Shown here piece after piece: positions 6,755-16,377 of a DNA stretch of 64,000 bases. Source of the DNA: Algibacter sp. L1A34 (GTDB lineage: Bacteria > Bacteroidota > Bacteroidia > Flavobacteriales > Flavobacteriaceae); NCBI RefSeq assembly GCF_009796805.1, contig NZ_CP047029.1, positions 2,242,501 to 2,306,500 on the forward strand, written 5' to 3'. Numbering within the stretch: the stretch's first letter is position 1; the number at the start of each line of letters is the position of its first letter. The notes beneath the pieces are model-generated. The model was not told the DNA's origin. It made no database searches and saw nothing but the letters and a program-made list of their open reading frames with translations. The position numbers and the translations under genes were made by a program.

Positions 6755-9274
6755 ATGGCCATTGAAAACTACAATATAAAAGGTCTTACCGATAGTGAAG
6801 TACTTGAAGCACGTGAAAAGTATGGGCAAAACATCTTAAATTTTAAGAAAGAAAGCGGATTTATTTATGCCATTAAGAATATCATTAAAGAGCCAATGGT
6901 TATACTGTTATTGGTTACTTCTACAATATATTTTATAACAGGAAATTTTGGTGATGGCGTTTTTTTAGCTGTCGCCATTGTATTGGTTGCTACAATTTCC
7001 TTGTACCAAGATTCCAGAAGTCGAAATGCTTTAGAAAAATTAAAAATATACACACAACCTAATTGCAAGGTTATTAGAGTAGGTAAAGTTATCGAAATAA
7101 ATAGTGAAGAACTAGTTGTTGGAGATAGTATGATGGTTGAGGAAGGTGCTACAATTCCAGCAGATGGTATTATTGTTCATTCTAATGATTTTTCGGTTAA
7201 TGAATCTATACTTACAGGAGAATCTTTTTCGGTCAACAAAAATCAAACAGCGGAACGTAATGTAATATATATGGGCACCATGATAGCTAGCGGATTGGCT
7301 ATTGCAACGGTAACCCATATTGGTAATGCAACCAAATTAGGTAAAATAGGTAAAAGTCTTGAAGATGTATTAGAAGAAAAAACACCGTTAGAATTACAAA
7401 TTAACAATTTTGTAAAGAAAATGGTTATCGCAGGTATTGCCGTTTTTATATTGGTTTGGGGTGTTAATTATTTTAAGTCTTATAATTTACTAGATAGTTT
7501 GCTGAAAGCATTAACGCTTGCTATGAGTATCTTACCAGAGGAAATTCCCGTTGCTTTTACAACCTTTATGGCTATGGGTGCTTGGCGACTTATGAAAATG
7601 GGAGTTGTTGTAAAACAGATGAAAACGGTTGAAACTTTAGGAAGTGCAACGGTGATCTGTACGGATAAAACCGGCACAATTACAGAAAATAAAATGAGCC
7701 TTGCTAAGCTTTATTGTACAGTAATCAGAAAAATTACTTCAACTAAAGAAACGCTAAATAAAAATGAAAAAGAACTTGTGCGTATGGCTATGTGGGCAAG
7801 CGAACCTATTCCTTTCGATCCTATGGAAATAGCATTGCATGAAAGTTATAAACGTCTTTTTACGGTAGATGAAAGACCAAACTATAAAATGTTTCACGAA
7901 TATCCTTTGAATGGAAAACCACCAATGATGACGCATATTTTTCAGGACGATTCAGGTCATCGAATAATTGCCGCCAAAGGAGCGCCAGAAGCCTTGCTAA
8001 ACGTATCAATTCTTACACCTAAAGAAAGAAAAGAAATAGAAGAAGCTATAAACTTGCTCGCAAATGATGGATATCGCGTTTTAGGAGTAGGTCACACTAC
8101 TTTTAATGGTGATGTTTTCCCTTCAGAACAACAAGATTTCAAATTTGCCTTCAAAGGATTAGTGGCTTTTTATGATCCTCCAAAGCAAAATATCCAATCT
8201 GTTTTTGAAGATTTTAATACTGCCGGAATTAATGTAAAAATCATTACAGGCGATAATTCTGCAACCACCATGGCAATTGCAAAACAAATTGGTTTTAGAG
8301 GTTATGAATACAGTATTTCTGGTGATGAGTTAATGAAAATACCCGATTCTAAATTGTTAAAAACAGTTTCTAAAATTCAAATATTTACACGAATGTTTCC
8401 AGATGCCAAATTAAAAATTATCAATGCATTAAAGGCAAATGGGGAAGTGGTTGCTATGGTAGGTGATGGCGTAAATGATGGGCCTGCATTAAAAAGTGCT
8501 CATATTGGGATTGCCATGGGGAAAAAAGGAACTGAAATAGCAAAAGATTCTGCGTCATTGATATTAGTGGATGATGATTTGTCTAAAATGGTAGATGCTG
8601 TGGCTATGGGCAGAAAAATTTATAGTAATTTAAAAAAGGCCATTCAGTATATTATATCCATCCATATACCTATAATATTAACGGTATTCATTCCGTTGGT
8701 ATTAGGTTGGGTTTATCCTAACATTTTATCTCCTGTGCATATTATTTTATTAGAATTAATAATGGGGCCTACTTGTTCTATTGTTTATGAAAATGAGCCC
8801 ATGGAAAAGAATACCATGTATCAAAAGCCTCGTCCTTTTACCACTAAGTTTTTTAAAGGGAAAGAGTTAATAACCAGTGTTATTCAGGGATTAATGATTA
8901 CTGTAGGAGTTCTTTTGGCCTATCAATATGCGGTGTTGCAAGGTTATAACGAATCTATTACAAGAACGATGGTCTTTACGGTTCTTATGTCGGCCAATAT
9001 ATTTCTAACCTTTGTAAACCGTTCTTTTTATTATTCAGTTTTTACCACCATCAAGTATAAAAATAGATTAATTTCTTTAATCATTGGTATTACCGTTTTT
9101 ATTAGCGCATTGTTACTGTTTGTTAAACCCTTTAATCAATTCTTCCAATTCGAAATATTGAATACTTCACTCATAATTACAAGTATTGGTATTGGTTTTT
9201 TATCTGTTATTTGGTATGAAGTGGTAAAATGGTTTAAGAGAAGAAAGAATACATCTTCAAATAATCTAGTTTAG
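6755..9274 (+). CDS. P-type cation-transporting ATPase (P2-like)
   Basis: An 839-residue inner-membrane pump. Features in order: N-terminal cation-ATPase domain (GLTDSEVLEAREKYG), actuator TGES (154-157), M4 motif PEEIP (261-265), phosphorylation site DKTGT (304-308), nucleotide-binding KGAPE (408-412), hinge GDGVND (570-575), and four to six C-terminal membrane segments including LELIMGPTCSIVYE. The architecture is that of Ca2+-transporting-type ATPases, but PEEIP replaces the usual PEGLP and M6 lacks the classical NxxTD, so the ion is uncertain. It stands alone with long non-coding stretches on both sides. The next gene is on the same strand but 655 bases away. Confidence 0.9.
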   Translation: MAIENYNIKGLTDSEVLEAREKYGQNILNFKKESGFIYAIKNIIKEPMVILLLVTSTIYFITGNFGDGVFLAVAIVLVATISLYQDSRSRNALEKLKIYTQPNCKVIRVGKVIEINSEELVVGDSMMVEEGATIPADGIIVHSNDFSVNESILTGESFSVNKNQTAERNVIYMGTMIASGLAIATVTHIGNATKLGKIGKSLEDVLEEKTPLELQINNFVKKMVIAGIAVFILVWGVNYFKSYNLLDSLLKALTLAMSILPEEIPVAFTTFMAMGAWRLMKMGVVVKQMKTVETLGSATVICTDKTGTITENKMSLAKLYCTVIRKITSTKETLNKNEKELVRMAMWASEPIPFDPMEIALHESYKRLFTVDERPNYKMFHEYPLNGKPPMMTHIFQDDSGHRIIAAKGAPEALLNVSILTPKERKEIEEAINLLANDGYRVLGVGHTTFNGDVFPSEQQDFKFAFKGLVAFYDPPKQNIQSVFEDFNTAGINVKIITGDNSATTMAIAKQIGFRGYEYSISGDELMKIPDSKLLKTVSKIQIFTRMFPDAKLKIINALKANGEVVAMVGDGVNDGPALKSAHIGIAMGKKGTEIAKDSASLILVDDDLSKMVDAVAMGRKIYSNLKKAIQYIISIHIPIILTVFIPLVLGWVYPNILSPVHIILLELIMGPTCSIVYENEPMEKNTMYQKPRPFTTKFFKGKELITSVIQGLMITVGVLLAYQYAVLQGYNESITRTMVFTVLMSANIFLTFVNRSFYYSVFTTIKYKNRLISLIIGITVFISALLLFVKPFNQFFQFEILNTSLIITSIGIGFLSVIWYEVVKWFKRRKNTSSNNLV

Positions 9275-9929
9275 AGATTGTTTTTGAAACTAGAATTCAA
9301 AATAGTAGTCCTAAAAATTATATCTTACAAAATTAGTATTAGCGAGTCTTTTTATTAGTTGCTTCTTTTTTTTGCGTGAATAAACTATGGTTTTTACTGA
9401 AGCTACCTGTTAACTAATATGTTTGTGTTGAAATTATAGCCATAAAAAACAGAAAACACTCAACCGAAAAACAATGGTATTAGAATGCACGAAACCGAAA
9501 AATTCGAAACCTATGAAAATGATATTACAGTGCGTATTAATATAATTTAAAAATGGTTTAAAACGAACTATTAAAAAAAAATAGAGATAGCTAAAAAAAG
9601 ACTAAACAATTAGTATATTTATAATAATTTAAGCTTCGATTTAAGAAAACCAGCTAAGGTACAGATGAATCCAAATATCAAATACAAATCATATCGAAGA
9701 AATAATGTAAGTTTGCCTGAATTAACAATTTATAAAAAGCATAGCTCAATCCGTTTTTTGATTTATAATGAGCTAAAAAAAATATTTTAAAAAGGTATAA
9801 ATGAAACTAAAAAAGTCAGCCTATTTCGGTATGCTATATTTACCATATTTCCTTAAGGTAAATGGAGTAACAAACTAAATGACTGGAAGCTAAAGTTATC
9901 ATTTTAACAAAATATGCGAGATTAAAAGT
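9275..9929. other. 655-base intergenic region
   Basis: No convincing gene. Short frames such as 9665-9790 (41 codons, basic) lack recognisable homology or an initiation signal. An inverted repeat CTAGTTT/AAACTAG just after the ATPase stop has no T run. A lone TATGTTTG (9418-9425) resembles a -7 element but has no -33 partner. Confidence 0.5.
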
Positions 9930-11414
9930 ATGAGTTTAGAAAAATTAAAATTTAGAAGACAATTTTTACTATCACCAAAGTCTTGCTTTGAATTGGAGGG
10001 CTGGAATAAGGAATTATTAGGAGAGCATGAGTTGTATGTGCATCCAGATTGTTTAAAAGCTGTAGTTACCACTAACGGTAAAAAAGGAGTGTTGCTCGGG
10101 CATATATTGAACCCAAGGAAATCAGACCTAACAAATACTTCTATTTTAGAATCTCTATTGGAACAAAATAATGAGCAAGGTATTGCTGAGGTTTTGTACG
10201 AGTTAGTTGGTAGGTTTGTATTAATTATTGAGGAGAACAATACTTTTACTTTTTTTAATGATGCCTGTGGTTTAAAGTCTTTTTTTTACACACAATATAA
10301 TAATGACTTTTATGCGGCTTCACAACCTTTGCTTTTAAAACTAGTTACCAAAGACCTTATTGTGGAAGGGGAGCGTTACAAGAGCTACCATAATTCAGAT
10401 TATGTAAAAGGAAGTAAGGAGCACTGGTTTCCTAGTGGTACTTCATTATATAAAGATGTATACCATTTAGTGGCGAATCATTATTTAAAAAGTGAGTCAT
10501 TAGAGCAAACAAGATATTGGCCAATTAAAAATTTAGAAATTGGTGGTTATGAAGAAGCCAAAGAAAAATTTGCCGAGCTTTTAAAACTTACAATGGAAGC
10601 TGGTAGTAAAAAGTATAATCTTGGTTTAGGTCTTACAAGTGGTTATGATAGCCGAATATTACTAAGCGCTAGCAAAGATGCTGCAGAGCACATGTTGTTT
10701 TACACGTTGCAATATAGAAACCTCGATAAATATTCCAATGATATAAGGATACCTGTTTCTTTAACAAGCAAACTTAAAATACCTCATAAGGTTATGGATT
10801 GCCGCATTCCTATTACTGAAGCATTCAAAAAAGTGTATTTAGAAAATTCAGATATGGCACATCTTGATGATTGGGGCGCTATTGCTTATGGTATTTCTCA
10901 GAATTTACCAAAGGATACAATGTCTGTTAAAGGAAGTTGCTCAGAAACAGGGCGTTGTTTCTTTTATAAAAATGGGGTTCATCCTAAATTTAACTCTAGT
11001 CAAGATTTCATTGATACCTACCCTAAATGGAAAGGGATTCCTTTTATCGAAGAACGTATGGTGGTGTGGTATGATGAAGTTAAACAATCAAAAAATAATA
11101 AGGGTTATAACATTCTAGACTTATTTCATTGGGAAATGAGTACGGGTAGTTGGCAAACGCAGAGTCAGTTAGAGTGGGATATTGTTCATGATACCTTTAC
11201 ACCCTTTAATAATCGAGAGCTTTTAGATATTATGCTTCATATAGATACAAAGTATCGGTCAAAACCAGATTATATTTTATACAGGGATACGATGAAGATG
11301 CTTTGGCCAAAAGTCTTACTGGAGCCTATAAATCCTGAAACTTCCAAAGTAAAATTAAAACAAAAAATTAAAAGCGCATTAGTGAAAATAGGTTTAGAAA
11401 AATATAATAAATAG
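9930..11414 (+). CDS. Asparagine-synthase-like protein with degenerate glutaminase domain
   Basis: A 494-residue AsnB-like protein. Residues about 1-140 resemble the Ntn glutaminase half (GRFVLIIEENNT, then FNDACGLKSFFY) but lack the catalytic cysteine at position 2, so glutamine hydrolysis is not expected. Residues about 205-480 are the ATP-pyrophosphatase half with PP-loop SGYDS (237-241, LGLGLTSGYDSRILL). The protein should therefore adenylate a carboxylate and pass it to an amine not supplied by its own N-terminal domain. AsnB-like enzymes (WbpS type) amidate uronic acids in some O-antigens, and others close lasso peptides. Here the gene precedes an ATP-grasp gene and lies near the capsule locus on the opposite strand. 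The substrate is unknown. Confidence 0.8.
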   Translation: MSLEKLKFRRQFLLSPKSCFELEGWNKELLGEHELYVHPDCLKAVVTTNGKKGVLLGHILNPRKSDLTNTSILESLLEQNNEQGIAEVLYELVGRFVLIIEENNTFTFFNDACGLKSFFYTQYNNDFYAASQPLLLKLVTKDLIVEGERYKSYHNSDYVKGSKEHWFPSGTSLYKDVYHLVANHYLKSESLEQTRYWPIKNLEIGGYEEAKEKFAELLKLTMEAGSKKYNLGLGLTSGYDSRILLSASKDAAEHMLFYTLQYRNLDKYSNDIRIPVSLTSKLKIPHKVMDCRIPITEAFKKVYLENSDMAHLDDWGAIAYGISQNLPKDTMSVKGSCSETGRCFFYKNGVHPKFNSSQDFIDTYPKWKGIPFIEERMVVWYDEVKQSKNNKGYNILDLFHWEMSTGSWQTQSQLEWDIVHDTFTPFNNRELLDIMLHIDTKYRSKPDYILYRDTMKMLWPKVLLEPINPETSKVKLKQKIKSALVKIGLEKYNK

Positions 11415-11593
11415 GCACTTGTTTTGATTAGAGCAAAAAATATTTAATCAAGAGTTTTTCTCCATAATAGTTTGATAATTATACTATAAATTACTTTTAA
11501 GAGGTTGTCTGTTTATAAAATTTACAGGTAATATTTCGAGAGTAAATCAGCTTATTTTTTTAAAGATCATATATAAATATTTCAGTTATTTCT

Positions 11594-12646
11594 ATGAAAG
11601 CAAAACTTATATCTAGTTCCAAACAATTTGTAAATTTTATTAAAAAGTATAATTATAACCATAGTCATCATCTTATGGCTAAAAATGCGCTTAAAACTAT
11701 TGAGTCTATTAGAGGTAGTACTAACCCCAAGTTGATTAATCTGTCTAATGAATATGCAAAAGATGTATTAGGGTGGAGTGGTTATGCGCCATGGCTTAAA
11801 GCTTATAGTGCTATGGTTGGCGAATTTAAAGAAGGATGGATTCCGGAAAATTATTTTGGAAGCATTATTGTGCCTAAACTTCAAGGTGAGGTAGGAAAAA
11901 CTTCTTTTTTGAAACCTTTATCAAAAAAACTCTTTAATAGTTTCGATTTTCCAGATGTGGGGTGTTTTGTAAATGGAACGTTTTATTCAGAAAATTACCA
12001 ATGTATTAAAGATACTCATGTTGCTCAATATTTATTTAAAGATACGGATAAAGTTGTTTTTAAGATCAATAATTCTGCGCAAGGTATGGGAGTCATAGTT
12101 GTGGATCAGGAATCTTTTAATCTTAGTCAAGTGAAGCGTTTGGGCGATGGTGTTTTTCAGAAGTATATTAAACAACATTCATTTTTTAATCAAATAATGC
12201 CTAATTCTGTTTCTACTATTCGTGTACTCACTGTATTGACTAATGATGGCAAAGCATCAGTAAGGGCTGTTTATCTTAGAGTTGGAAGAAATCGAGACTC
12301 TCATGTTATGTCAAGTTCACAAATATCCATTCCTGTTGATGTGGAAAATGGTGAATTGAATAATCTAGGTCATTCTAAATCTTGGTATACGCTAGATACT
12401 CATCCAGATACAGGATTTGAATTCAGGAACAAGAAAATTCCAAATTTTGATAAAATCATTAAAAAATCACTTGAATTGCAGAGTTCCATGCCTTTTGTAA
12501 AATGTATTGGTTGGGATCTGATTCTAGATGAAAATGATAACGTTCAGGTTATGGAATGGAATGGTTTTCATACAGGTATTGGTTTTGCAGAATTCACGCA
12601 AGGTCCTTGTTTTAAAGGCTTAGGGTGGGAGAGTCTTTGGAAATAA
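11594..12646 (+). CDS. Sugar-transfer-associated ATP-grasp protein
   Basis: A 350-residue protein that resembles the ATPgrasp_ST family (PF14397). Visible elements: a nucleotide-binding strand KVVFKINNSAQGMGVIVV (about 153-170), a central RVLTVLTNDG segment, and the metal-binding end VMEWNGFHTGIGF near residue 325, where the glutamate and asparagine would coordinate magnesium. The family is often found among polysaccharide or cell-surface genes and probably ligates a carboxylate to an amine or hydroxyl; no member is firmly assigned to my knowledge. It follows the AsnB-like gene by 179 bases on the same strand, and the pair could act on one substrate (inference). Confidence 0.75.
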   Translation: MKAKLISSSKQFVNFIKKYNYNHSHHLMAKNALKTIESIRGSTNPKLINLSNEYAKDVLGWSGYAPWLKAYSAMVGEFKEGWIPENYFGSIIVPKLQGEVGKTSFLKPLSKKLFNSFDFPDVGCFVNGTFYSENYQCIKDTHVAQYLFKDTDKVVFKINNSAQGMGVIVVDQESFNLSQVKRLGDGVFQKYIKQHSFFNQIMPNSVSTIRVLTVLTNDGKASVRAVYLRVGRNRDSHVMSSSQISIPVDVENGELNNLGHSKSWYTLDTHPDTGFEFRNKKIPNFDKIIKKSLELQSSMPFVKCIGWDLILDENDNVQVMEWNGFHTGIGFAEFTQGPCFKGLGWESLWK

Positions 12647-12878
12647 ATTATATGGCCATTTAAAAAGATATACTTTAAGGTTATAATCTTTATGAATAAA
12701 GAACTTATAAAAGTGTTAAGGTCTATTTTTTAATTTGAATAATTAATAACGCAAAAGAGCATCATGTTAAAAATGGAATTAATTGTAAGTAAAACGTGGT
12801 TTAAAAATTAAGAAATATTTGTTTTTCATTCATATTTTATAGTTCTTATACTTTTAAATTAAACTAATTTTTAAAATC

Positions 12879-13487
12879 ATGGAACAAACACCAGCGCCAA
12901 CATTAATTTGTATCCCGGATATTAGCGGATTCACTGAGTTTATGAGTTCCACCGATATTGAGTTAAGCTCACAAATAATACCAGCACTTTTAAATAAGGT
13001 CATTTATTCCAATAACATAGGGTTAAAAGTTTCAGAGATTGAAGGTGATGCCATTTTATTTTTTAAAACAGGACCTTTACCCACATTTAAAGCTTTGGTA
13101 GAACAATGTAGATTATTTTACACCGAATTTTATAAGCAATTAAATCTGTTGGATCAAAAATATGGGTATCGCGCAAAAGGTGTTGATATTCCCGATGTTT
13201 TAGGCTTAAAAATAATTTTGCATTTTGGAGAAAAAATTAGTGCCGTTCAAATAGGGAAAAATATAAAACTTATGGGCGAAGATGTTATTATAGCACATCG
13301 TTTGTTAAAAAATAAAATTCCTTTTAATGAGTACATCTTACTTTCTGGAAATATATTGGAGCAATATAAAGGGGAAGATTTAGAACATAATTTTGGCTGG
13401 GGTCAATTGCATGAAAATGATACTACTTATAAGCATATTGGTGATGTTAGTTATAATTATATAAATTTAGAACCTTTGATAGAATAA
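12879..13487 (+). CDS. DUF2652 family protein
   Basis: A 202-residue soluble protein matching DUF2652, a Bacteroidota-rich family distantly related to class III nucleotidyl-cyclase folds. The characteristic N-terminus LICIPDISGFTEFM and the motif SEIEGDAILFFK (about 51-62) correspond to the two strands that carry metal-binding aspartates in cyclases, but the complete catalytic set is not evident, so cyclase activity should not be assumed. The ATG at 12879 starts an intact frame. A damaged copy of the first 60 codons lies 456 bases downstream. Confidence 0.8.
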   Translation: MEQTPAPTLICIPDISGFTEFMSSTDIELSSQIIPALLNKVIYSNNIGLKVSEIEGDAILFFKTGPLPTFKALVEQCRLFYTEFYKQLNLLDQKYGYRAKGVDIPDVLGLKIILHFGEKISAVQIGKNIKLMGEDVIIAHRLLKNKIPFNEYILLSGNILEQYKGEDLEHNFGWGQLHENDTTYKHIGDVSYNYINLEPLIE

Positions 13488-13943
13488 AAAGCCAGTATTA
13501 AAAATGGGTTATTAAAATATTGTAATAGGTTAATATCCTTAAAGTTATCAAATATGTCAAAAACAAGTTGGAACATGTTCTGTTCTTTATTGATTAATCT
13601 TTTTCTGAAAAGGAGATCTATAAAACCCCGTTAATATTGAAATTCTCGAATTTACCCGATTTACTGCTTCATAAATCATGATTACCACCATTATTAACGT
13701 TTAGTTACACATTCTAATTAAAATTTTAAAATACCTTTATAGATTATGGGTTTAGTACCCTAAAAGGTTTTTGAATTTGAGGTTTTAATGTTTTTTAATG
13801 TGAATAGCTATTTATAAGAAAAGTGCATCTCAAAAAAATATGAACATATTTTGAGTAAAACGCAATTTAATAACAGCAAACGTTTGGTAGTTTACCGTAT
13901 TTTTTAGTTCTTAGACTGCTAATTAATCTAAGTAATTGAAAGT
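13488..13943. other. 456-base intergenic region
   Basis: This separates the intact DUF2652 gene from its damaged copy. No gene, terminator or repeat was recognised. The last bases before each copy (AATTAAACTAATTTTTAAAATC and the corresponding AT-rich stretch before 13944) are only loosely similar, so duplication of the upstream region is not clear. Confidence 0.4.
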
Positions 13944-14369
13944 ATGGAACTAACCCCAACTTCAACATTAATTTGTAACCCAGATATTAGCAGATTCCCT
14001 GATCTTATGAGTTTTACACATACGGAGTTTAACTCACAAATATTTCCCTCATTTTTAAATAAAGTTATTTATCCCAATACTGTGGGGTTAAGAGTTTCAG
14101 AAACTGAAGGCGACATTATTAGTCACATTGTAGCGTTTAATTTCGGTTTTAATTTTAAAGGCTTGCTTTTTTTGCAATGGTTATACGTTTTTGTAGAAGC
14201 AATGGCACACCTATATACATTAGGTTTTAAGTTTTATAATCGAATTTCTACCTTTAATCGATTAAAAAATAGATTAATTTCGTACAGAGAGTGTATTTCA
14301 TCGAATAAATATTGTATTATGGCGTTTTTTGTGATAAAAGTAGTATTCTTGAATTCCCAAAACACTTAA
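13944..14369 (+). pseudogene. Truncated and decayed duplicate of the DUF2652 gene
   Basis: The first about 58 codons match the upstream DUF2652 gene closely: PTSTLICNPDIS against PAPTLICIPDIS, LNKVIYPNTVGLRVSETEGD against LNKVIYSNNIGLKVSEIEGD. Glycine of DISGF is replaced by arginine. After EGD the frame loses similarity and runs through hydrophobic and basic residues unlike the family, apart from a weak echo (VEAMAHLYTLGFKFYN against VEQCRLFYTEFYKQLN). The open frame, 141 codons, ends three bases before the next start. It is most simply a duplicated gene degraded by indels, though a short translated product is possible. Confidence 0.65.
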
Positions 14370-14372
14370 CCT

Positions 14373-16148
14373 ATGAAATTAAAAAACAAACCTCGCGCAA
14401 AACGTATGCTACCAATAGGAATTCTATTATCAACCATACTTTTATCTTGTAGTACTGAAAATGAAGCGCTTTTCGTAGAGGAAGCCGCTGTTACCAAAGA
14501 TGCTGGTAGTAATGAAGACGTTGATACATATTATGTTGGAGATGATAATTTTACGGTCAGATCCAGTAAAACAAAAGTTTTTGATGTTTTAATAAATGAT
14601 AATATCCCTAATTTTCATGAAGTTAGGATTTCTGATGTATCCAAACCAACAAATGGAACTATAACAGTAAATGAAGATCATACTATTGAATATATCGCTC
14701 CCATAAGCGGTTCAGAAATTAGTGATACCTTTACCTATACTGTTGAAGCGCTTGATGGCAATGGTGAATTATTTACAGATACAGGAGATGTTACTGTTAT
14801 TGTGAGTGCTGAAATTAAAAATTATTTATTTACTGCTGAGGCGAAAAAAACACTCAAACAAAGATTTGAAAATGATTATGTTACAGGTGTAGGTTTTTCA
14901 AGCGATTTTACTCTTATTAAGAATAATATACCTTCATTTCTAGCAAATCCTACATTATACAGGCCTATTTATGGGGAGTCTCCTGTATATCAAAAAGAAA
15001 GGCAAATTTTGTCTCATTCTGCGATGTATGCGTATGCATTAGATAATGAAGAAGTTGCTAATGCGGTAGTTATAGAGATACTAGCAACTATTAAAGCAAA
15101 TGACTTAACGACCTCTTACTATAATAATATTAATATACGTGAGATGAGTGCTTATATGATCCAATCGTCTTCAATTAAGAAAATGAAGGACTCATATAGT
15201 CTTACTAAAAACGTACAAAATGTTTTAACCGATTCTGAAACAGTATTGATAGATACATGGTTTTCAAGGTATAAAGATATTTTATATACATGGTTTAGAA
15301 GTTATACAGAAGTATATTGGGGTGAAGATTGGGATGTAAACGGGTTAACGCATTTTTGGCCTGAAGGGTTGTATCCTTTAGGGTCTGCAGCGGTCAATCC
15401 AATAGAGGATGCTAACGGAAATCCTGACTTAAATTACACAATGGCGTGGGCGCAAGATGTATTCAACAATAGAATTTTAGACACTTTAATATATTTAGAG
15501 TCGTGGGCTGTCAGTAATAACGATCTTGAAATAGAGCATTTTTGTCGTGAATTTTTTAAAGTTGTGATTAAATACGGTACTTTTTCAGATGGCTCTTTTT
15601 GGGAACTGATTAGAAATAAAAGTGACTATGATAATACAATAGGTGTTTTCTACACAAATGTAAGTTTAACGACATTGGTTTCTATGGCTCATTTAGATGC
15701 TATGGCAAATCACTTTCCTGATGATAAGCTTTATGATTACGCTACCACAGAAGGAATTATTCAAGGCTCAACTAATATAACAACTAATGGATATGCAGGA
15801 AGTAGCACGACAGATGGTATAACCCAAAAGAGCCTTAAAACTCTAATTTTAGGTCAATCTAATTATTTACGAAGTTTTGTTTATGGAGGTTGGAATGATA
15901 TTAGGTTTTATAACGGAGCACCATTGTCAACAGTAGGAAAAAGACAGAATTCAGTGCTTGCCGCCATGGCTAATTTATATTATAAGGATATTGATTTAAA
16001 AGATTATTATTTGTATAATACCAGTGTTGGTTATCCTGCTAAAATACAAATTAGTGAAGGTTATGGCTTACCAGAAGATTATGGGTCATGGGGAAATCTT
16101 ATTGTAGGTGGCGCATGGTTTGAACAAGAAAATAATTTCTTTAATTAA
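14373..16148 (+). CDS. Large lipoprotein with bacterial Ig-like domain and helical C-terminal domain
   Basis: A 591-residue secreted lipoprotein. A signal peptide (basic residues 1-11, hydrophobic 12-24) ends in lipobox LLSC with C26 lipidated. Residues about 48-145 form a cadherin/Ig-like domain of the Big_9 kind (FDVLINDNI, TNGTITVNEDHTIEYI, DTFTYTVEA). The remaining 440 residues are rich in aromatic residues and alternating helices (YWGEDWDVNGLTHFWPEG, TLIYLESWAVSNNDLEIEHF), reminiscent of the alpha/alpha-toroid polysaccharide lyases, but no lyase family signature could be confirmed. It lies 229 bases from the convergent capsule locus, so a role in trimming or binding its polysaccharide is possible. 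A terminator follows. Confidence 0.6.
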   Translation: MKLKNKPRAKRMLPIGILLSTILLSCSTENEALFVEEAAVTKDAGSNEDVDTYYVGDDNFTVRSSKTKVFDVLINDNIPNFHEVRISDVSKPTNGTITVNEDHTIEYIAPISGSEISDTFTYTVEALDGNGELFTDTGDVTVIVSAEIKNYLFTAEAKKTLKQRFENDYVTGVGFSSDFTLIKNNIPSFLANPTLYRPIYGESPVYQKERQILSHSAMYAYALDNEEVANAVVIEILATIKANDLTTSYYNNINIREMSAYMIQSSSIKKMKDSYSLTKNVQNVLTDSETVLIDTWFSRYKDILYTWFRSYTEVYWGEDWDVNGLTHFWPEGLYPLGSAAVNPIEDANGNPDLNYTMAWAQDVFNNRILDTLIYLESWAVSNNDLEIEHFCREFFKVVIKYGTFSDGSFWELIRNKSDYDNTIGVFYTNVSLTTLVSMAHLDAMANHFPDDKLYDYATTEGIIQGSTNITTNGYAGSSTTDGITQKSLKTLILGQSNYLRSFVYGGWNDIRFYNGAPLSTVGKRQNSVLAAMANLYYKDIDLKDYYLYNTSVGYPAKIQISEGYGLPEDYGSWGNLIVGGAWFEQENNFFN

Positions 16149-16203
16149 AATAAATAGTAATTTATAGCTTTAATGATAACTTGAACTTTCATTATTATAA
16201 ATC

Positions 16204-16233
16204 AAGGCTTGGCATCTAGTTAAGCCTTTTTTT
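16204..16233 (+). terminator. Rho-independent terminator after the Ig-domain lipoprotein
   Basis: AAGGCTT (16204-16210) pairs with AAGCCTT (16222-16228) around an 11-base loop and runs into a T tract ending at 16233. It is 55 bases after the lipoprotein stop. Confidence 0.7.
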
Positions 16234-16300
16234 ATGACATAGTGTACCATTGTGAATAAACTTTTATCTTCCATAAAAATCATAAATTTAAATAAAACTA

Positions 16301-16337
16301 AAAAACCCCTATGGATTTAAATACCATAGGGGTTTTT
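16301..16337. terminator. Bidirectional terminator at the end of the capsule locus
   Basis: A perfect 14-bp stem (AAAAACCCCTATGG with CCATAGGGGTTTTT) encloses a 9-base loop at 16315-16323. T runs on both strands allow it to stop transcription in both directions. It lies 41 bases beyond the wzc stop and closes the minus-strand capsule cluster. Confidence 0.85.
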
Positions 16338-16377
16338 ATCTAGTTAAAGTTAGAAGTATATTATTTTAAGGCATTTT

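Noticed and set aside
9665-9790. 41-codon basic frame
   Set aside because: No homology or start signal; probable chance frame.
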